Source: Eutypa lata (taxonomy: Eukaryota; Ascomycota; Sordariomycetes; Xylariales; Diatrypaceae). Taken from it: a DNA stretch of 64,000 bases. Positions 59,121 through 64,000 of the stretch are shown one piece after another. A program made the translations under genes and the position numbers. Location of the stretch: positions 1,054,001-1,118,000 of the forward strand of contig JAKULF010000007.1 of assembly GCA_022661535.1 (NCBI GenBank), in the 5' to 3' direction. Below the pieces are notes generated by a model. The model was given only the letters and a program-made list of their open reading frames with translations, was not told where the DNA came from and searched no databases. Position 1 is the stretch's first letter. The number at the start of each line of letters is the position of its first letter.

Positions 59121-60649
59121 CTTCCAAACTGATCTAGTCTGTGCTTTTAATGTTATTGATTGTCAGTGTTCTATGTCGAGTATTGTAAGTTGCGCATCCA
59201 GAGTCTATGACGGAGGCATAGATAAAACCTGTGTTGGAAATTAAAATTACCTTAGTAGCAAAAGTAGGGAGGGGAAAGAGTTCTCTGCTTTACTTCCAAT
59301 CTATAATGGCAGCCTGGTCGTTATTTAGACCTGCCTCCAGGCCTCTCAAAAGGTGGTGGCATCTAATCAGCCTGCATAATTATTGCCTATGATCAGCGAA
59401 TTAGAACCCAAAGACACCAAATTGATGCATATGTAGCAGACCGCGATGGTATCAGCCAGACGAATCAGATGACCTGAATATAAATGATCTGCCGGTAATC
59501 GTACCCGAGTTGGGATGACCCATTAACTATCGTAACTAGACCCATGTTTTGTCCTTTATTTTGAGGGTTGTGGCAAGCTGAAAATTTGAGGGGGGTTGCT
59601 CTGACTACAACACTGAACGCAATAAGGATCAAAAGGGAAGGAGGGGAATCTAGAGAGCCTTGGTAAAATGAAAGTAGAACCTTGAAGGTGACCGCAAGGT
59701 AGCCGCACGGAGTTCCCGGCATTTCATCTCATTCTCGTCTTTTATGTCAAGGCCCCGTTCGTGTATATTCTTGCGATGCTGGAGACTCGAGACTATTAAA
59801 GTCCATTAATAATAGGCACCTGCAGAATATATCAGACTCATCTACGCCCCTATTAGATGCGCTCTCATCCCCACTTATCAACATATGGGCATAATCAAGA
59901 CCCTTTGGTATAAATGATGAGTTGGGCTAGATCCTCAGCGACTCGCCGAAGACAGTTGCCACTTTCCAGTTGCTATACGTTGGGTAAGTGCCTAAGTATT
60001 TATCTTATTGCTATTACATTTGAGTACATCCCTGTTAAAGTTGGCTTTGGCAGCTAGGTGGTGAGTGACCATTAGCACTTGATAGTAGCTTACTTACAGT
60101 AGCTCCAGGACCTCCAGCGTATTTAGAGGTGGCGGCATACGGGTTCCAATTGGCCCGAACGGCTTTGCAATTACATTAGATGGTTGATTCCGCTATATCA
60201 TGTCATTACAAGGCGCAGATATGAAATGGTATATTGAAAATGTGTTATAATATTCAAAAGTGACTGTGACGGCGCGGATAGAATGGGAGCACATCATATC
60301 ACTATGTAGTAGCTGTTGATACCAGACACGGTGTTCCCCAAGTCCACCAGCAGTTTTAGTTAGTGTTTCATGACAGCCTCTAGGTTCTGCTCGTGGAGGT
60401 GAAGCGCATCACCCCGAACAGATGGCCCTCGTTATCTAATATACTTCAGTCTATGAAGCCGCGTAATGGGGGTCAACAAGGCTAGCATATATACACACAC
60501 ATATATATATATACACCAAGTGCGAGCACATCTGAAAACCACTTAAGAAGCTGTTCAACGAGCCTAGCATATGATCCATAATCAGGTACACTCGGCGGGC
60601 TTCCGGAAACGCGATTTCCACAATCTTGCGGGTTATAAATGACCGCTCA
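59121..60649. other. Intergenic region with a CA/TA microsatellite
   Basis: No gene was recognised in 1.5 kb. A dinucleotide tract of mixed AC/AT (ATATACACACACATATATATATA type) lies at about 60487-60516. Frames here are short and unsupported. Confidence 0.5.
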
Positions 60650-61774
60650 TTATATGGTGATATACTTGTAAGTAGCAGCATGGAACTTCTTCCAGGCGGT
60701 ATTGCGCTTACGTGACGGCGTATCCGCCACCTTGAAGCCCCGGAAGAGGTCGTCGCCGCCCACGAACTCCAAGTTCATCTCGGCGCGGAACGTCGTGAAC
60801 GTGTCGTCCGCGAACTCGATGCACCCCGTGTGGTTCATGTCGTAGTCCGCCTGCAGGTGGCCCTCGCCGGTCTCGCGGCCATTCCACATGAGCCAGAAGC
60901 GGCGGGGATTCGGAGTATCCGTGGCCGCGACGCTGCTCCTCTTCCGCTTCTTAGAACTACTTGTCGCCGTCTCGCTTCCATCATCTTCTCCTGAATTTTC
61001 ATCCCGCAGGTAGTTCCAATCCCAGGCGTTTTCCCGGCTCCGGGTCCGGTCGACGTCGTTGCGGTGCTTGACGAGCAGCTTCTTGTCCGTCGAGAGCAGC
61101 ATGACGCCCTCGAGGACGCGGAACCGGAACCCGGCCTCGTATACGCCATCACGCGTCGTCTTCTTGACATCGAGTGCCATCTCCTCGCCATCGTCATCGT
61201 CCCATTGGTCCTCGATACTGGGGCACCGGATCACGTATGACCCAATGATAGAAGAGCTCTCGCGGGGCAGGCCCTCTGCGGCTAGCAACTGCATATACGC
61301 GGTGTGCTTAATGTTCTCATCCGCCTCTCCCGCCTGTGGACTTTCTGCTTCCTGCGCCCCTCCCTGCCGTTCGACCCCTTGCTGCTTCTGGGATTTCCAG
61401 AGCATGATGCGCGCCCCGACGACACTATCGGACCAACCCAGGAACAACGCTCGGTACTGGCCTTCCGTCGCCTCCTTGAGAATAAGGCCCTTGACGCGCG
61501 ATGCCGCCTCCCGGAGCTTGGTTTCCTGTTGCGGCAGGAGGCCGCTGCCGGCTAGGCAAATGGTCTCCTCGGAAGACTTAGCCCGATCCGGACGCCCGTT
61601 GGCGGCGTTGACGAAGTACTTCTGCATGAAGAGGTCCACGTCGAAGTTGACTTCGGCCTCGGGTATGCCGAGGCCGTTGAAGTGCTGCACCAGGGCTTCC
61701 GCGTTGCCTGGATGGCCCTGGTTTAGTGCGGTGGAAATCCGGGCGGAACTCCTTCTCGTGGTGGGTCGGGGCAT
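60650..61774 (-). CDS. Conserved fungal protein of unknown function, probably nuclear
   Basis: One exon encodes 374 residues. It starts MPRPTTRRSSARIS and has an N-terminal helical part (GNAEALVQHFNGLGIPEAEV). A middle block (SSIIGSYVIRCPSIEDQWDD, YEAGFRFRVLEGVMLLS) is followed by a Ser/Lys linker with a nuclear-localisation-like KKRKRSS. The end is beta-rich (RRFWLMWNGRETGEGHLQAD, GCIEFADDTFTTFRAEMNLEFVG). The CPSIEDQW and beta-rich blocks recur in many ascomycete hypothetical proteins, but I know no function. No signal peptide or membrane segment is present. The coding third is GC-rich and free of stops. Confidence 0.75.
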   Translation of the reverse strand: MPRPTTRRSSARISTALNQGHPGNAEALVQHFNGLGIPEAEVNFDVDLFMQKYFVNAANGRPDRAKSSEETICLAGSGLLPQQETKLREAASRVKGLILKEATEGQYRALFLGWSDSVVGARIMLWKSQKQQGVERQGGAQEAESPQAGEADENIKHTAYMQLLAAEGLPRESSSIIGSYVIRCPSIEDQWDDDDGEEMALDVKKTTRDGVYEAGFRFRVLEGVMLLSTDKKLLVKHRNDVDRTRSRENAWDWNYLRDENSGEDDGSETATSSSKKRKRSSVAATDTPNPRRFWLMWNGRETGEGHLQADYDMNHTGCIEFADDTFTTFRAEMNLEFVGGDDLFRGFKVADTPSRKRNTAWKKFHAATYKYITI

Positions 61775-62572
61775 CGCGGGGCGGGGTGGGTTGTCAACTC
61801 TACCGGAGTTGACGATCTCAATGCCGATGGTTGAAAATATACTCTCTTTCTTTCTTCCCTTTACTGGTGTAATATATAGATTGGTAAAAGACGACGGTCT
61901 AGAATCTCACGTTGCACTCTTGTAAATTAAGTAGAGCTTGTAGACTAGGAACTGGCAAGACGCGAAAATATTTTTTTTCATGATCAACGCGTCCGTGTCA
62001 ATGTTCATACAAGGCCATCGAGCCAATCGCAGTCGAGGTGCAATAGTGGGGTCAGGGGTAGCTGAGAATAACCAATTCATAATTCCGTCAGAAGTGCATA
62101 TTTAATCTCGTTATCATATTATGAATTTTCGTCTTGCTCAATTCTGCTTCTCTCTTTGTTCTTTGGCCGTGACCTTACGAGAGGCTTTGTTTTGGGAATT
62201 CATATTGTCAGTCATGATCATTTCTTTGCTGTATGACCCAGCAGACGCTACCCACGGAGATTGGCCGGTAAGCCCAATTGCATGCACATAGGTAATAGCT
62301 GCGACAAGAACACATTTACACAGCTCTACAAGGCCGGAATAAGTATGAGCATAGAAAATTGCTTGAAATCACTATCACTACTCGAGAACTGAAGCTCCAG
62401 ATACAAAACGCAAATAAAGTATTGAGCGTGAGGGTTTATACCAATCGACGAAACGTCTACTTCGTATAGGTAGAACATCCGCTAGCTACTATCCACCACC
62501 ACCACCACCACCACCACCACTCTTCCCAATTCAACGCCCCCAGCCCCCCTCAACCCATCTAGCTTAGTCTAC
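61775..62572. other. Intergenic region with a (CCA)n tract
   Basis: The promoter of the gene at 61774 points into this region. A pure (CCA)n microsatellite of about 29 bases occupies 62492-62520. No coding frame was recognised. Confidence 0.5.
62492..62520 (+). repeat. (CCA)n microsatellite
   Basis: Nine to ten uninterrupted CCA units lie about 50 bases 3' of the Hce2-like gene's stop codon. It is a likely length-polymorphic site. Confidence 0.85.
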
Positions 62573-63103
62573 CTAGGGGTGGTTAACATCCCAGATCTTC
62601 CAAAGCGTCGGACCGAGAGGCGAGCGCTGGGAATCGTCGTTCACGCAATCAAAGCGGCCCGCGGCGCCGACGCGCTGGCCGTCGCCGAAGCGCGCGAGGG
62701 CGTCGCGCATGACGTCGACGATGTCGGTGTAGCCGACCTTGTAGTACGTGCTGCCGTAGGCCTGGGGGCGGAAGCCGAAGGTGCAGGTGCCGGCGGTGTG
62801 GGCGCCGACGTACTGCTCGATGTTCTCCTCGTCGGGCGCCCAGCCGCCCCCGTAGACGACCGAGTTGTCGTGCGCCGCCAGCTCGCTGATCACCTTCTCG
62901 CAGTCGGCCGTCAGCGGGGACTTGTCGTGGTTCGTCTTGTCCTCGAACGTGGACTCCCCGCAGAGGTCCATCGGCCACCGGTACTCGTCGACGCGCGACC
63001 AGGTGATGGGGCCTTTGCCGCGCGGCCCGACCGGCGACTCCATGTGGTAGGCTAGGGTGCCGCCGGCGAGGAGGGCAGTTCCGACTAGAGCTTGAATATG
63101 CAT
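62573..63103 (-). CDS. Hce2/Ecp2-like secreted putative effector
   Basis: One exon encodes 176 residues with a signal peptide (about 1-18, MHIQALVGTALLAGGTLA). The mature part matches the Hce2 pattern (homologues of Cladosporium fulvum Ecp2): DLCGESTFEDKTNHDKSPL then ADCEKVI, GTCTFGF, VGYTDIVDVMRDALARF and GRFDCVN. Four Cys (48, 68, 107, 153) can form two disulfides, as usual in the family. Ecp2 itself is an apoplastic effector of a plant pathogen. Related single-domain proteins also occur in non-pathogens, where they are suspected to act against other microbes. The gene is strongly GC-biased and undamaged. Confidence 0.85.
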   Translation of the reverse strand: MHIQALVGTALLAGGTLAYHMESPVGPRGKGPITWSRVDEYRWPMDLCGESTFEDKTNHDKSPLTADCEKVISELAAHDNSVVYGGGWAPDEENIEQYVGAHTAGTCTFGFRPQAYGSTYYKVGYTDIVDVMRDALARFGDGQRVGAAGRFDCVNDDSQRSPLGPTLWKIWDVNHP

Positions 63104-64000
63104 CTTTTTTTCAAAATGGAACCCGTGTTAGTCGTTTTGGGGGTGGTTAGACTATGAGTCTTGCGGTAGGCAGAGCAACTGGGAGTGCTTCCTTGACTCT
63201 TCATCTCCTTTTAACGTCTATCAGTTCATTCTACAATTCATGTGCTTGCTCATGTGGAAGCGACAAAGGGTGTAGCTGGTGTTGTTGTCTTTGCTCACGC
63301 TTTGTCGATAAACTCGCGACAAAATAAAGTACTCCAGAGCATTCCGGAATAGTACCGGACATCTTTGTACGGCCCTTAGGGGCCTTTGACATTATTCGCT
63401 TCCAAGAGTGCAAAGCCAAGCTAAAGCGTAGGAAGACCTCTCCAGACTGCTGGACAATCAAATCGCAACGAAAGAATACGGTAACAACGCTATACCAACA
63501 AAGTGGCCTGCGGAGGTTGGGACGACTGCGAGATGTCGGGGCTCTTTACGAAGTATATGGGTAAGTATTATGCGTGATTCATAAGTTACTACTTCTCAAC
63601 AGGAACAGAAATACCGGGTCAAGACAACCGGAGATTTGTTTGCACATGGCACTGTTGCTAGGAAATCAAGAGCGTTACTTCTTAGGTAGTCAATTCATAG
63701 TGACTATCCTTCGTTTCGGCAGACTCGTTGAGGAGAGTCAATCGCCTACTATTATGCAGATTGGAGGAGGACGAAGATGAGATACCGTCTATCTGTCCGT
63801 CCATCCACGTTCCGGGCACCAATTCATTAATTCATCCATCCATGCCCTATGTTCGTTCCTTCCTTCCCCAACACTCTCCCCGTGGTCATGATTGGTGTCG
63901 TGGGTAGCTAGGTAGATAGCCAAGTACCTAGGCCTTCGCATCCTTAGGCGGACCCTCCAGTCCGTCCTTGCCCTGCCGACCAACGCCGCTCAGGTCGACA
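63104..64000. other. Terminal intergenic region, no gene seen
   Basis: Frames at 63231-63461, 63574-63780 and 63789-63983 have no recognised motif. A short start-plus-donor (MSGLFTKYM then GTAAGT at about 63560) splices only to an 18-residue tail and was not called. Confidence 0.45.

Noticed and set aside
63535..63662. Possible two-exon micro-gene (start MSGLFTKYM, GTAAGT donor, 18-residue tail)
   Set aside because: A 28-residue product without homology or signal; donor-like sequences of this kind occur by chance.

Overview
The window looks like a stretch of nuclear chromosome from a filamentous ascomycete (Pezizomycotina, probably a Sordariomycete). Genes are split by short introns (38 to about 190 nt) with GTAAGT-type donors, CTAAC/CTAAT branch sites and YAG acceptors. 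The gene content is typical of moulds: a HET-domain gene, a FluG-type protein, an Hce2/Ecp2-like secreted protein, a PTH11-like receptor relic, an O-methyltransferase and a fungal ankyrin/CorA-like protein. Two blocks of extreme AT content (about 4.9-7.7 kb and 34.6-45.1 kb) have lost almost all CpA/TpG and keep CpG, which is the signature of repeat-induced point mutation (RIP).

Layout. (1) 0-10 kb is a decayed accessory region. It holds a broken HET gene, two unrelated cytochrome P450 relics, a thioredoxin-reductase-like oxidoreductase and a methyltransferase. The HET gene, the oxidoreductase and the methyltransferase each carry an in-frame TAG. In the middle lies a RIP-destroyed LTR-type element (5349-7037) with 212-bp direct repeats and a still readable ghost of a Gag zinc knuckle. 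(2) 11-31.5 kb is mostly conserved core: fluG-like amidohydrolase/glutamine synthetase, methionine aminopeptidase 2, a PRELI/Ups protein, a small conserved protein, a P-loop kinase, a Pgc1-like glycerophosphodiester phosphodiesterase, NOP13 and an intact secondary-metabolite O-methyltransferase. A broken cysteine-rich secreted protein and a truncated short-chain dehydrogenase lie among them. (3) 32.7-45.1 kb holds a PTH11-like relic and a 10-kb RIP block with inverted arrays of short repeats near its ends. (4) 45-60 kb is a second accessory region: a kinase-like protein lacking the catalytic-loop Asn, a multi-pass membrane protein, a long coiled-coil protein, a UvrD-type helicase fused to a RecB-like PD-(D/E)XK nuclease, and an 11-exon protein that joins a degenerate hydrolase-like domain, ankyrin repeats and a CorA-like membrane domain. 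(5) 60-64 kb carries a conserved nuclear-looking protein and the Hce2-like secreted protein.

The core genes work in separate housekeeping processes and share no pathway. The accessory genes at 0-10 kb look like the remains of a specialised-metabolism/incompatibility neighbourhood that decayed next to RIP-targeted repeats. The 45-60 kb group resembles fungal recognition/defence proteins in composition, but a shared function is only an inference. The most notable single gene is the helicase-nuclease fusion at 51713-53908, which has all its active-site motifs and a mitochondrial-looking N-terminus.
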